Positions 1-12,900 of a stretch of DNA of 64,000 nt are shown here, one piece after another. The notes below the pieces were generated by a model, which did not search any database, was not told where the DNA came from, and saw only the letters and a program-made list of their open reading frames with translations. Where the stretch lies: assembly GCA_038501625.1 (NCBI GenBank), contig JAZAYU010000034.1:744001-808000 (forward strand), read 5' to 3'. A program made the translations under genes and the position numbers. Position 1 is the stretch's first letter. Each line of letters opens with the position of its first letter. This DNA is from Corbicula japonica. Lineage: Eukaryota > Mollusca > Bivalvia > Venerida > Cyrenidae.

Positions 1-215
1 GACACCTCAAACAATTAATGAAAAGGGGAACCTGGTGGCGTACCGCCTTGAAACGGTCAGTGGCAGATAAAATGCCACTGTGTGTTAAAACCTGGCTCTA
101 GAGTGCACTATTTTCACACTTGCCTCCAACAGGATCTCATATGTTCAAGTTGTCTTTGTGAATTAGCTCCAATCCACCCATCAACTCGTCAGTATCGCAC
201 GCAAAAGCACACAAA
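1..215 (+). repeat. Interspersed repeat, copy 1 (second copy at 54648-54850)
   Basis: The segment with GGCGTACCGCC, GAAACGGTCAG, ACCTGGCTCTAGAG and AACTCGTCAGTATCGCACGC aligns along most of its length with 54648-54850 in the same orientation (TACCGCTTTGGAACGGTAAG, ACCAGGTTCTAGGGTG, AACTCGACAATGTTTCACGC). It is cut by the window edge. No A/B box or coding potential is evident. It is a dispersed repeat of unknown class, possibly SINE-like. Confidence 0.55.
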
Positions 216-393
216 AATATAAAACACAAGAATCTTATTCAAGCAAAAAGACGTGTAGTCACCGAACATACCAATACCAAAGCACCTGGTGTCAAATCAG
301 CGAGAACACGATGACGGGAATCAAACAGGTTCAGCCTCTTCATTCTTCAGAAAGGGTATCCTTTTTCTCTCTGTCTTAATCTCTCTTTCGCTG

Positions 394-538
<145 letters not shown>

Positions 539-913
539 AAATTTAAACCATTCCCTGCCGTCTGCAATTTTATATTCTTTTTTATTGATAACAAACTTGT
601 GTCCGTTAATATTTTTGCAAGTATTTTAAAACTGTTATGTATTTCTGGTCTTCCAAAAGTAAATTCACTATACTTAAGACCCAAGAAAACTATCAAGTCT
701 GGAATCTATGCAAAACTGCTGCTGTAACCTTTATTTCTATGGTTAGACTGACTCTATCTGGTTACTGTCTAAACAGTGTGCATCCCGAAATAGACCGTTG
801 TTTCATTGTTATTCTCACGGTTGAATATTTTCATGCAGGATTTCGAAATAATTTTTTTTATTCAATATATTGATTAAAAACGTATTTTCTTAGAATGACA
901 CTGCCTGTCACTG

Positions 914-984
914 ATGGCAAGTAAAAAGAGGAACTCTTCTTCATCTGACAAAAGTAAAAGTAAAGTATGGGGTTCAGTTACAAG
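914..984 (+). CDS. Exon 1 (start codon) of the deoxyribosyltransferase-like gene
   Basis: ATG at 914 opens MASKKRNSSSSDKSKSK and then VWGSVTR. The donor is AG|GTATAT and the exon ends in phase 2. The start is chosen because the frame joins exon 2 without a stop and the leader is the typical Ser/Lys-rich kind. Exon 2 also begins with a Leu-Trp segment that continues naturally. Confidence 0.7.
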
Positions 985-3900
985 GTATATTTTTTAATTT
1001 ACGAAGGTTGAGTAGAGTTCGGATATGTATTTAAATTAGCCATTTAAATGAAGGGTTGAAATTTTCTTTTGACTTTATAGACTTTTCCAAGAATCTATTT
1101 GAACTGACATCATATTGTCTGAATTTTGATAGCTTTTAATGATGTTAGCGTCACTGTTACATGCACTTTATGATAACATTTTATAATGACATACCAAAAG
1201 GCTAGCACAGCAGTTTGTAAACAAGTGTCAATGTCTACCAAAGTATAAAACAAAATAATTTACTCTTAAGATTGGGACATGCCTTGTTAACTGAAACAAT
1301 TTGCAAATTGTGTCAAGTATTTAAGGAAAACTTGCCACAAGTGATAAAATGATAAATATTTCACAAATTTTTATGTAAAACTCCTGTCTGCTTTCATTTT
1401 CATATTGATCAAAATTTGGCGAAAAACTATTCTAAACACACATTGCCGTAATTGTTTGTACTATTCTACTTAGAAAAACATAAAGTCCATTACCTAAAGC
1501 TCTAAATTGTTGACTTTTTGTAAGTATGATTGTAAACAACAAAACTCCAATAAGGTTTGCAGTTAATGCAAGCAATATCATTTTCCTGTAGAAATCTCTT
1601 CCATCATAAAATGATGTCAGAAACATTCTGAAATAATTCTCCAGAAATATGATAAAAGATTACAGGGTTGGCTTATTGACCGGTCAATTGAGTATTGACC
1701 GGGCCGGTGGTCAATACTGGTCAATAGTGGTTAATACTGGTCAATTATCAATAGTGGCTAATACTGGTCAATAGTGGTCGTTACTGGTCAATTCAATTTT
1801 ATTCACAACCAAGTCTAAAATGTTCTTAGAATCATTTAAAATCCTTTAGGCTATTACAATAGTCCCTGTAAGGGCCTAAATAGACTTCATTTATGGATTA
1901 ATGTTGGATAATCCTTAAATGAACTCAACTTCTTAATTGGTTTGTTCCTATGTTCAATAAGCAATAGAAATGTATTTTTGCCGGTTGAACAAAGCACATT
2001 AGGTGGAAAAAATATTCTTTGATTGGGTAAGATCTTTTCATCTTAATCAAAAGTTGATTTGTTCATTGGTTTAATGCACAAATTCTCATGTGTATTGTTT
2101 GAAAATATATGGTCATTCAGCTTTGGGCATTCAACTTACAGACACATTTTCTTAAGTATGTAGAAACATTACGGTATATATAAACAGCATGACATATAGG
2201 CATTTATGATAAGTAACGGATTGATATCAATAAACGTAGTATGTTAAAGTTTCATGTTATATAATGTTTGTTATGTTTTATAAATTAATGTATTGGATTC
2301 TGTGAAGAACAAACTGTAAGCTTTGCCCAAGTGCTCGGTATAATATATACATTATATGAAACGGTTTGACTTGGTTCACAGTTTACTTGTGCAAATATCT
2401 GTGAGGTCAAAGGAAGTACCCCTCAGTCTCCTGACCATCCATTGTCAAACACATGTGTTAATTGGCAGGTGTATAATACCTACTTTATGGTTATTGGATA
2501 ATCCTTAAATAAACAAATTGGCATCCTAATTGACATGTCCCCAAGTTCAATAAACAATAGAAGTGTGACACAACACCATTCCATCTCTTGACCATCCACT
2601 GTCACAAGTGTTAGTTGGCAAGAGTGTAACACCTACTGATGGTGCAAGTTGCCTTTGCTTATAATTGCTTATCTTTGTTGATAGTTGATAAAACATTAAA
2701 ATTAAAAGAATTGTTACTTTGTCTAAAAGCTCACCAGAAGCCAAAACTCACTTGTTTGGGGATTTATGATCTCATTGTTGAGGGAAATAAGACATTTTTT
2801 AAGTGCTAAGCATGTTCAAGTGAAGTTGGTTCTAAAGTAACTTAAGTAGAAATTAAATAAAACTTTAATGGTTTGTTTTCTTCCTTTCTTTTTTGAAAAT
2901 CTTGAAAAAAAGTTCAATTGACCAGTATTGACCACTTGAGGAGTATTGACCGGGACGGTTTTAACCGGTTAAAACCGCCGGTTTAAACCAGGGGCAGTCG
3001 ATTGGTGCCAACCCTGTAAAAGAACATAGAAAGACATCCACTTGGTTTGTCCATGTTGTTGCCTATACAAAGTGAACATTCAATTGATAAATAACAAAAA
3101 AAAATCTGAAAATAAAATTTGTTATGGCAGCAATGGCCAAAACCCTGTTAGACTATCGAGAACACATGACACAAGGATAATTAATTGTGATGAGTTTTCA
3201 GCTTAAGGTTGAAAAAATATTCAGAAAATAGCTACAGCAAAATCTAACTATAGATGAAAAAAATAACAGGGTTGTATGTTCACTTTCCATTCTTTCTGAT
3301 ACATGAATTGAAAAAAAAACTTTCCATCCAAACTACATGTAATAGGCAATTTCTAGCTTCCTTAGACAATTTAACAGCCTAAAACAACAATTGAAACATC
3401 TGGGCAATGAAAGTTGATGATCAGCGATTCTGCATCTTTTTAGCTCACCTGAGCACTTGTGCTCATGGTGAGCTTTTAGGATCGCCCTGTGTCCGTCGTG
3501 CGTCGTGCGTCGTGCGTCGTCCGTCGTGCGTCGTGCGTCGTCAATTTTTGCTTTAAACAACATCTCCTCTTAAACCCCTGGGCCAAAGTTGATGAAACTT
3601 GCCACAAATGTTCCTTGCATGAAGCTCTTCCAAAGTTGTTCAAAGAAATTAATTCCATGCAGAACTCTGGTTGCCATGGCAACCGAAAGAAAAAACTTTA
3701 AAAATCTTCTTGTCTGAAACCACAAGGCCTAGAGCTTAGATATTTGGCATTTAGCATCCTCTAGTAGAACTCTACAAAGATTGTTCAAATTATTTCCCTG
3801 GGGTCAAAATTGGCCCCGCCCCAGGGGTCACTTCATTTTATATAGACTTATATAGGAAAAACTTTAAAAATCTTCTTGTCTGAAACCACAAGGCCTAGAG

Positions 3901-6900
3901 CTTAGATATTTGGCATTTAGCATCCTCTAGTGGAACTCTACAAAGATTGTTCAAATTATTTCCCTGGGGTCAAAATAGGCCCCACCCCAGGGGTCACTTC
4001 ATTTTATATAGACTTATATAGGAAAAACTTTAAAAATCTTCTTGTCTGAAACCACAAGGCCTAGAGCTTAGATATTTGGCATTTAACATCCTCTAGTGGA
4101 ACTCTACAAAGATTGTTCAAATTATTTCCCTTGGGTCAAAATTGGCCCCGCCCCAGGGGTCACTTCATTTTACATAGACTTATATAGGAAAAACTTTAAA
4201 AATCTTCTTGTCTGAAACCACAAGGCCTAGAGCTTAGATATTTGGCATTTAGCACCCTCTAGTGGAACTCTACAATTATTGTTCAAATTATTTCCCTGGG
4301 GTCAAAATTGGCCCCGCCCCAGGGGTCACTTCATTTTATATAGACTTATATAGGAAAAACTTGAATTCTGTTTTTAACCTTTGATTTTCTACAGTTATTA
4401 ACCAGATTTTGACACAGCCATTATACCATCTTAAAATTCAATCTTTCCTGAACAATTCATTCACTGGTTGTTCAGGGATAAAATTTGAAACAAAAATTTT
4501 AGTAGCAGAGTGAAAATTTCAAGTGTCAAAATTTCAATAGTTCTACCTGTCTTCAGCTATATTAAGATGTATTAGGATGCACTATCAAGTTCATTGCTCC
4601 AGTTGCTGGTCAAATGACCTACTGAACTTTCCTGCTTCAAGATCTGTGTTTTGCAATATTAAGAACTTTGCTCTGGAAGTTTTTATAAGGTAAATTTTGA
4701 CATCTATGGATACTGACCAAATAAACATTCTTAATACTTTATAGCACTGAATATCAGGCTTTTCTAAATATTTTATTTAAATTCATAAGTAAAACAACAA
4801 CAACAACAACAAATTTGTAGCACTTTCTCAAAATGTTCAGACTATATTAACCCTTTCGTCCATAGACACAACTTTTTGCTTGGGCGAACAGTGTAGATCC
4901 AGATCAGCCGGCACATCCGAACCATCTGATCAGGATCTGCACTGTTGGCTTTTTGATTCATTAGGTTATATATGACTAAAATGGGACCAGTGCAGATCCT
5001 GATCAGATGGCATGAATTGTCAAAATCGAATATTTCTACCTGTCTTCAGCTATATTTAGGTATGATGTGCTTAAAGCTTAGATATTTGGTATGTAGCATT
5101 GTCTAGTGGATGTCTACCAAGTCCGTTTAAATTATGTCCCCTGGGCCAAAATTGGACACGCCCCAGGGTTCTCTTCATTTACATTGATTTATATTGGAAA
5201 CATGAAAAATCATTTTTCTCAGAAACTAATAGGACTAGACCTTAGATATTTGATGTTGAGTATTGTGAAGAGACCCTTTACCAACATTGTTTAAATGTTG
5301 ACCCTGGGGTCAATATTGGCCTCGCCCCGGGGGCCCTTAATATGTAAAAAAGGCAATTTTTAAAAATCTTCTTACTGGAAACCTCAATGCCTTAAGCTTA
5401 GATATTTGGTATGTAGCATTGTCTAGTGGATATCTACCAAGTTTGTTCAAATTATGTCCCCTGGGCCAAGATTGGCTACGCCCCAGGGTTCGCTTAGTTT
5501 GCATTGATTTATATTGAAAAACATAAATAATCATTTTTCTCTGAAACTAATGTGACTAGACCTTAGATATTTCATGTTGAGTATTGTAATTTACTAAGAG
5601 ACCCTTTACCAGCATTATTTAAATGTAGGCCCTGGGGTAAAGCTGAAAGTACTTTTGTACTCAGGTGAGCAATACAGGGCCATGATGGCCCTCTTGTTTT
5701 CTTATTGTTACTTCTTTTGTTATTAACAAGACAGTATGCATTAAAGAATTGTATAGTATGATATTGGTAAAAATGTAAATATATCAAACTACACAGGCAT
5801 GATAATCTGACAATAGCATAAATGGTATTTTGTTAAGGAAGAATATTGGCCCTGTGGGAAGCCAAGGAAATTCAAAAGGCCAGAATTAAAAAAAAATTAG
5901 TGCAACAATTGATTTATCGTTTTGTTTTTCAACAAATTTGGCAGTTTTAACGAAAATAATTATCAAAATTACCTTTGAATGTATAGATTCCTCAGCTGCT
6001 AAAATTGATCAGAGCGATTTTAAAGCAGTAACTTGTTAGATTTGTATCTTTTATTTGCAGCACGTTATGGAATGTGTTTAATCAACACTGTGATGAAGAA
6101 CAACATCTGCACTTCAGTAAACTTAGATCTGCATGTAATGCCTTACATCTTTTCCCATCAACATCTCAGGGTAAGGTTTTCTAAATGTTGCAATTCTCTT
6201 CGTTTTTATGCTCTTACCAAGTTGGAGACATGGAGTTGGCCTTGATGGACAACATGTCTGCCCATCAAAATCTTTCAAAATCTTTTGTGGCAAACTCAGG
6301 ATTCTTCCCAGCCCATTATGGCATGGATAGAGCGCTAATCTTTTGTCTGAGCACATCAGGAGCTTTACACTTACATCTGTATGTATGCATAGGCATAGTC
6401 AATGGGGCGGCAGGGGCGGCGGGCACCGCCCCAATATTTCGACTAGTCGCCGTTATATTATAGTCTCGTCGCTCCAAAAAATTTGTGTTGCCTCTAGTTT
6501 AGGCTTCGCTGATGACAGGCATCAATTAGCTGCACATGACAGGGGATTAACGACTGCAAATGACCGCAGGGTGTTAATTGCACTTTTTGTTATTGTAATT
6601 TGATAGCACAAGGACGGTGTCTGGGAAATACGAATTCCATTTTGTTTATTGTATTTATCTAATGTCAATTAAAAGGATGATTGGTTACATGGTATCTTTA
6701 AGAGCGGATTATTAGCAAAGTGGTTAGCGCGTCTGGTTTGAGTTCAGGGATCGCTGGTTTGATCCCCTGCTACTCCATCTAAAATAACTAATAGTCGTTC
6801 GGACGGGACTTAAAACCAAGGTCCAATGTAGTGGTGCTTTACACCAGGCACATGAAAGAACCATGGAAGATCCTCTGTACCTTTAAACTATCCTCCGAAA

Positions 6901-9900
6901 CCTAAAATTACTTACACTAGGAGTCGCTCCTATGGGCTTCCGGTAGGAACGATAATAAATGGAAATACACAACGTTATCTTTATTGTGTGACCAATCTTA
7001 ACAAGTACTTCATGTATCATAAATATTAAAAACATTTTTCTTAATCAATAATTACATGTGATCAGATATGGACGGTCCTAATCAACCCAGTGTCTCCTGA
7101 TCAACCAAAGAATGTTGCATTTCTAAAATCGAGGATCATTCTGCAAGCTGTGCTTAAACTTTAAATAATGAATAATCGAAAGATTCTGAAATCAGACACT
7201 GACGCAGATGACCAGTTTTTATTTTTTTTTTTATTTTCAGCAAGTCTTCGTCACCTGGCAATGACATTATTTGTGAATGTTGGTTACGTTTCACTACAGA
7301 TCATGCCAGCTACGATATGTTCATACCATGAAATAATTATATTTTGTTATTTTTTAATTATTCTTTGAGATTAGAAATGCAAGAACGAAACAATTTATTT
7401 TTAATTTGATTGTCATAAGATTGTTGAGTCATATACAAACCGAATAACAATTCGTGCACCTCTAGTTTTATCATTTAAACTTTCACTATTTAAATCTTTA
7501 AAAAAAAAAACGCCGCCCCAATATCCAAAACTTGCCTACGCCCCTGGTATGCTACTCCTTACTTACCCCATTGTGCCCATGCCATTCAGTGTTTCTTGTA
7601 AAAGGCTAGTAAACATACATCTCTACTCAAAATTGAGCAACTTCCCAAATCAAGAAATTGTAACTGCAAGGTCTATGTTGATCAGTGACACATCTGGTGG
7701 GTGGGGTTTAAGATCAATGATAAGCATGCACAAATGATAATGTAATTTGCTGTTTGCTCTTATCAGGGCGGGTAATCAAACTGCACCTTACCATGCATTT
7801 TGTAAACAAAAGTCCGCCATCTTGGATGAAAATTGGTAAGTTTTTTACTTTTACTCATTTAATAAATAACTCGTAAAATTGAGATATACCTAAGAACCTG
7901 CTACACATTTTTCCGAATCTTTTGGTACCTAGATGGAATATAAACTCCAAGTGGAAAACATGTTACCTCGGTCATGGAAACTGAATCGGCGAGAAATGAG
8001 CAAGAATATTTAGGGTAAAGTGCAGGTAAATTTGTCATTTTGTATGTTTTTCGCCAAGAAAGGTAGTTTTGTCTGTAATCACACGAAAAATTGAATTCCA
8101 TTTTAAATTTCATGTCCCAAGACAACTTTTTTAGTCAAAGAAACCACTATTTCGCAGCAAAATGAGCAAATACCCCTTATGGTAAAGTGCAGTTCTGAAA
8201 ATTAAATGATAAAGTGCAGTTGACTTTTTTCCTCAACTAAACATAAAACATCGCCGTCGTATTTCCCTGACTTACATGACCATATAAACACATGTCCGAC
8301 ACGTAATCAATTATAGAAATAAAATGTAACATTAAGGAGACTCCTCAGTATCAAATTCCGGCTTAAAACATGTAATGTTTTGATCCGCTTCTCTGAACTT
8401 TCGCTTGTTCAACGGCGAATGAAAAACTCCGGGCTTGCGTATTTTTTATTGAATTCTTATAGCTGGTACAAAAACATCGTTTGTGTCAAAATAAAAAAGT
8501 AATATTAGCAGTGAAACAGCTTTTGCCTCCATATATTTTATTGTATTCCGCCATATTGTTTTGAATTGCCGGGAAATGCATAAAGTCAATCGCCTTATTT
8601 GCTCACTGGTATTTTCAGGGTTTACTGAAATCTTTACAGAGAATGATTGTGTGAACATTTTATGTTGAAGTAATAAAATTATTCTGAATTGTAAAAAAAT
8701 AACGAATCTGCAGTCCATCTAAGCTATTTAGAAGAGACGTCACTTAGATGAAAACACGACATCAAACGTGTACTTTTGAGGCTCAGTGGAAAGAGTGCCG
8801 TTTGAAAATAAATGAGCCCCATTTATTAAATTCCAATATTTTCTATATATCTATTGTTCGAAGGTTTTGCAGTATAATCAAACAATTATAAGGTTTCTTG
8901 AGTAGATATACATGTGAGGATACATTGACGGTCTGTCGTGTTATCCCACTTCTGCGGTTCAAGTAAAATACACTTAGATCGGCAATATATCCTCACACCT
9001 CTTTCAAAAACCAAATGACCTAACAATATTAACTATTAAACACAATTTCTTATTTGCTCCATGTTTTGCATGATGTATGTGTTGCCCACCTGAACTAACA
9101 CAATGTATACGGTTTTAACAAATCAAGCAAGTATTATGTATGTACATTTTATTATAATACTTAACATTTGTGTATGCGTACTAGAAGTAAAATGTACACA
9201 AGCAGTTGTGGAACAATTCCAACATCTTTTTATGTTTTCATGCTTACAGCCTAATATTATATATAAAGGTCTATAAATAGGCGAACTATGAGATTTAAGG
9301 ACGTGAACAAAGCAATGTCTGTTTTATATTGCAATGGTCAAAAACTCTTTGGAACTTTGTAGCGAGGAACGAATATACAATTTAAAAATATATGCTTTTT
9401 TACGTTTAATCAGGAAGAACTAGACATTCCTAGGTGAATGCAGTATGATCGCCGGCGAAGCGTCCTACAGGACTCGATTCCATTGATATCTAATTAAGAA
9501 TCTGACAGCCCATTGCCACTATGTTCGATTTTGCATTACGCGTTTCACTTTTGTGTGTTTAATACTTTAAAATGGACATTATTAACCTATCTTCTCAGTT
9601 CGGTTTTATCCCTAAAACCTTTACCGCAACACTTGTACGGAAACGCCTTCTGATGGATGGCCTTGCAATGGACACGCATTGCGGCACGTGTATTGAATGG
9701 CGCTCCACAATGTTCACATATGTTATTCATGATCTGAAACACATGGAACCTAGATACTGTCGTTTATGCGTTTTTAACTAGATTAAAGAGCAATCTCCAG
9801 GTAATTTCAGCATACGAAACTATCTGTGTTGGTCTCCTAAATATCTATAAAGGTTAAGTTTAATTAAGAATATTTTCAATATCTTACAATCAGGAACCGA

Positions 9901-12900
9901 TCGTTAAAGCAAAAGCTGTTTCACTGCCAATATTACTTTTTTATTTTGACTCAAACGATTTTTTTTGTACCAGGTTAATTAATTCAATAAAAAATACGCA
10001 AGCCCGGAGTTTTTTGTTGGCAGGTGACAACTGAACAATCGGATCGAAACATTACATGTTTTAAGCCGGAATTTGATATTGAGGAGTCTCCTTAATGTTA
10101 CATTTTATTTCTTTAATTGATTACGTGTCGGACATGTGTTTATATGGTCATATAAGTCAGGGAAATACGACGGCGATGTTTTATGTTTAGTTGAGGAAAA
10201 AAGTCAACTGCACTTTATCATTTAATTTTCAGAACTGCACTTTACCATAAAGGATATTTGCTCATTTTGCTGCGAAATAGTGTTTTCTTTGACTAAAAAA
10301 GTTGTCTTGGGACATGAAATTTTAAATGGAATTCAATTTTTCGTGTGATTACAAACAAAACTACCTTTCTTGGCGAAAAACATACAAAATGACAAATTTA
10401 CCTGCACTTTACCCTAAAAATTCTTGCTCATTTCTCGCCGATTCAGTTTCCATGACCGAGATAACATGTTTTCCACTTGGAGTTTATATTCCATCTAGGT
10501 ACCAAAAGATTCGGAAAAATGTGTAGCAGGTTCTTAGGTATATCTCAATTTTACGAGTTATTTATTAAATGAGTAAAAGTAAAAAACTTACCAATTTTCA
10601 TCCAAGATGGCAGACTTTTGTTTACAAAATGCATGGTAAGGTGCAGTTTGATTACCCGCCCTGTCTTATTTTACATGGGCAATAACTCTGGACAAACATC
10701 AAGCAAATACTATACTAAACAATGACTGATAAATGTATTGTTATAAAATTTATAATTTTCAGCTTGATCTTTTTATTTCATTTTTGACAACGTCACGCAG
10801 ATCATGATTTATTATAGAAAGTAACTGTTATGATTTTAGAGTTAGTTTAAAGTAAAAACAAATAAATTATATAAATAGTTGTTGGTTTATTTTATTTTTA
10901 GTCATTAGCCTGTAATAAGATTTCTCTGTTTTTCAGTACATGAGATGTTGATGTGTGCTGTAGAGTATGGAAGTCCATGCAAACCTGATCATATTACATT
11001 TGGTGAATTCTGTGTACTTGTCTCAGAACTTCGGAGTTACTATTACCTAAAGTAAGTTAATAGAATGATTTAGCAAGGATATAATTGATTCACATGATGT
11101 GGGTTTGTAATCTGGGCTGAAGATTATAAAACTGAGATTGGAAACCAGTCTCAAATCTCAACTGGTCTGGTCCCCATTTCAGCCAATCAGATGCTTGAGA
11201 TTTGAGACTGGTTTCCATTCTCAATTTTAAAACCTTAGAAGCAGGAGCCAGCTGCTGATTTGATTACTAAAGCTCTTGTTTAATTAGAAAATAATTAATC
11301 AACCAAACCTTAACTATCTGTCATGTAAGCATGTTGCGTGTCAATATTTCATGAAAAATTAGTATAAAGTTCTCAACCTGGAAGGTGTTGACAGTTACTT
11401 ATTGTGACCTAGAGGTTGCATTCATCACGCTGAAAGTACCAGAGCTGAATGTTACAGGGATTTCAATTGATGCCGATTCTTACATTATGATGCAAGCAAA
11501 TCAGAATATTTCCACTTTAACCCCACCTTATTCTGATCTTGGGGTCATGTTGATGCAGAAGAATTTAGGAAAAAAGGCAAATTTTGCAAGAACATTAGAT
11601 ATACATGTATATACATGTACTATATTGTGTCTATTGCATTATAAATATGAAGTTAATATTTATTTGACACATTTTAATAAAATGAAGTTAAAACAATCAT
11701 ATAAGTAGTAACATTCACTTCAGAGTACAACAAATGGCTTGAAACTATCTGATTATGAACCCTTAAAAATTCTGAACGTGGGTCAAGTGACCTCTGTTTA
11801 GCAAAAGCTGTTGAAATCCCTGATGTTAGGTGCTACTGACTGTCTAAGCTGTCTTGGTGTTAAGCAGTTCATGTTCTTTAACAATTTATTTACTAATTAA
11901 TAAGTAAATATTTTGAATCTTTTGTTAACAGAGAGTAGCTGAAGAAACAATATTTAATCTGATCTTCATAGTTTCAGTTGCTATATATAACAATCGACTG
12001 GCTGATTATCAGATTTAATACTTAACTTCATAGATTTTTATCACTTGAGTGAACAGTGTAGATCCAGATCAGCCGTTATATCCATGCTGTAAGATACTTG
12101 TTCCATTTCATATAGTCCAAAACCACCTGTTCCACACAGCCTATGTCGAACAAGGATAGAGCAGAATTTAACAAAACGTAAAAGAAGAGGTAAGATTTGC
12201 ATACTCAGTATTAGAAAATGGAGTTAAATATATGAATGTCTGTCCTAACCTGATGGGTTCTTAACTATATTTCAATTTTTTTGCATGTTTTATTTTCTAG
12301 AGATACATTGTATATGCAGGTTTACTGAAAAATTAGATTTGTGATTAAAATTATAATTAAAAAGTTAGAAATTAATTAGTTAAAATTATAAATAGCTATG
12401 AGTGTTTGTCATAACAAAATATTTCTCTACAGATCCAGTACGGTCAACTTGGGCCATAGGTCATAAAACTGAGAGACCAGTCTCAAATATCAAGCATCTG
12501 ATTGGCTGAAATGGAGACCAGATGCTTGAGATTTGAGACTGATCTCCATTCTCAGTTTAATGACCTTGGGCCCTGTAAGAATGGAATCAAAACAAAATGA
12601 AAGAGACTTTTATTAATGGTAGTTTTGTGGGCTCAGTAAGGGTAGGTCAGTCAGACATATATTAAATTGCCACCTAACAGACAAGATTGTTAGCATCAGT
12701 GTTTTGCTTCATGTTTAATACGTGTTGAATTTCACCAAAAAGGTATAAACTAAACCTCAACACACTGAGCTTCTCTGCAAAAAGTCACTGCTTTTCCTAA
12801 TAATCATGATTAAAATGTGATAAAATTCAACAGTAGCAAATTGTGCCATAGCCCAAAATTTATTTGTTTTAATTGTCACAGATTTATTCTAAAGCCAATG

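Larger units (their letters stand above)
7764..10663. mobile_element. 2.9 kb non-autonomous DNA transposon with ~760-bp TIRs and 6-bp TSD
   Basis: The left end CAGGGCGGGTAATCAAACTG and the right end (same, inverted) are flanked by an exact 6-bp duplication TCTTAT (7758-7763 and 10664-10669). The inverted arms run from 7764 to about 8530 and from about 9908 to 10663 and are nearly identical. The 1.4 kb interior (8531-9907) has no long frame; the 65-74 codon frames in the arms are mirror copies of each other. Six-bp target sites with very long TIRs are known for Polintons, IS3EU and Dada. The ends here start CAG, so the superfamily is unresolved. Confidence 0.85.

Noticed and set aside
7901..8125. 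74-codon frame mirrored at 10326-10526
   Set aside because: Both are the same TIR sequence of the 2.9 kb element; without a domain they look like by-products of the arms.
11385..11708. 107-codon plus frame in intron 3
   Set aside because: No family, no splice support, low-complexity AT-rich second half; it lies between two exons of another gene on the same strand.
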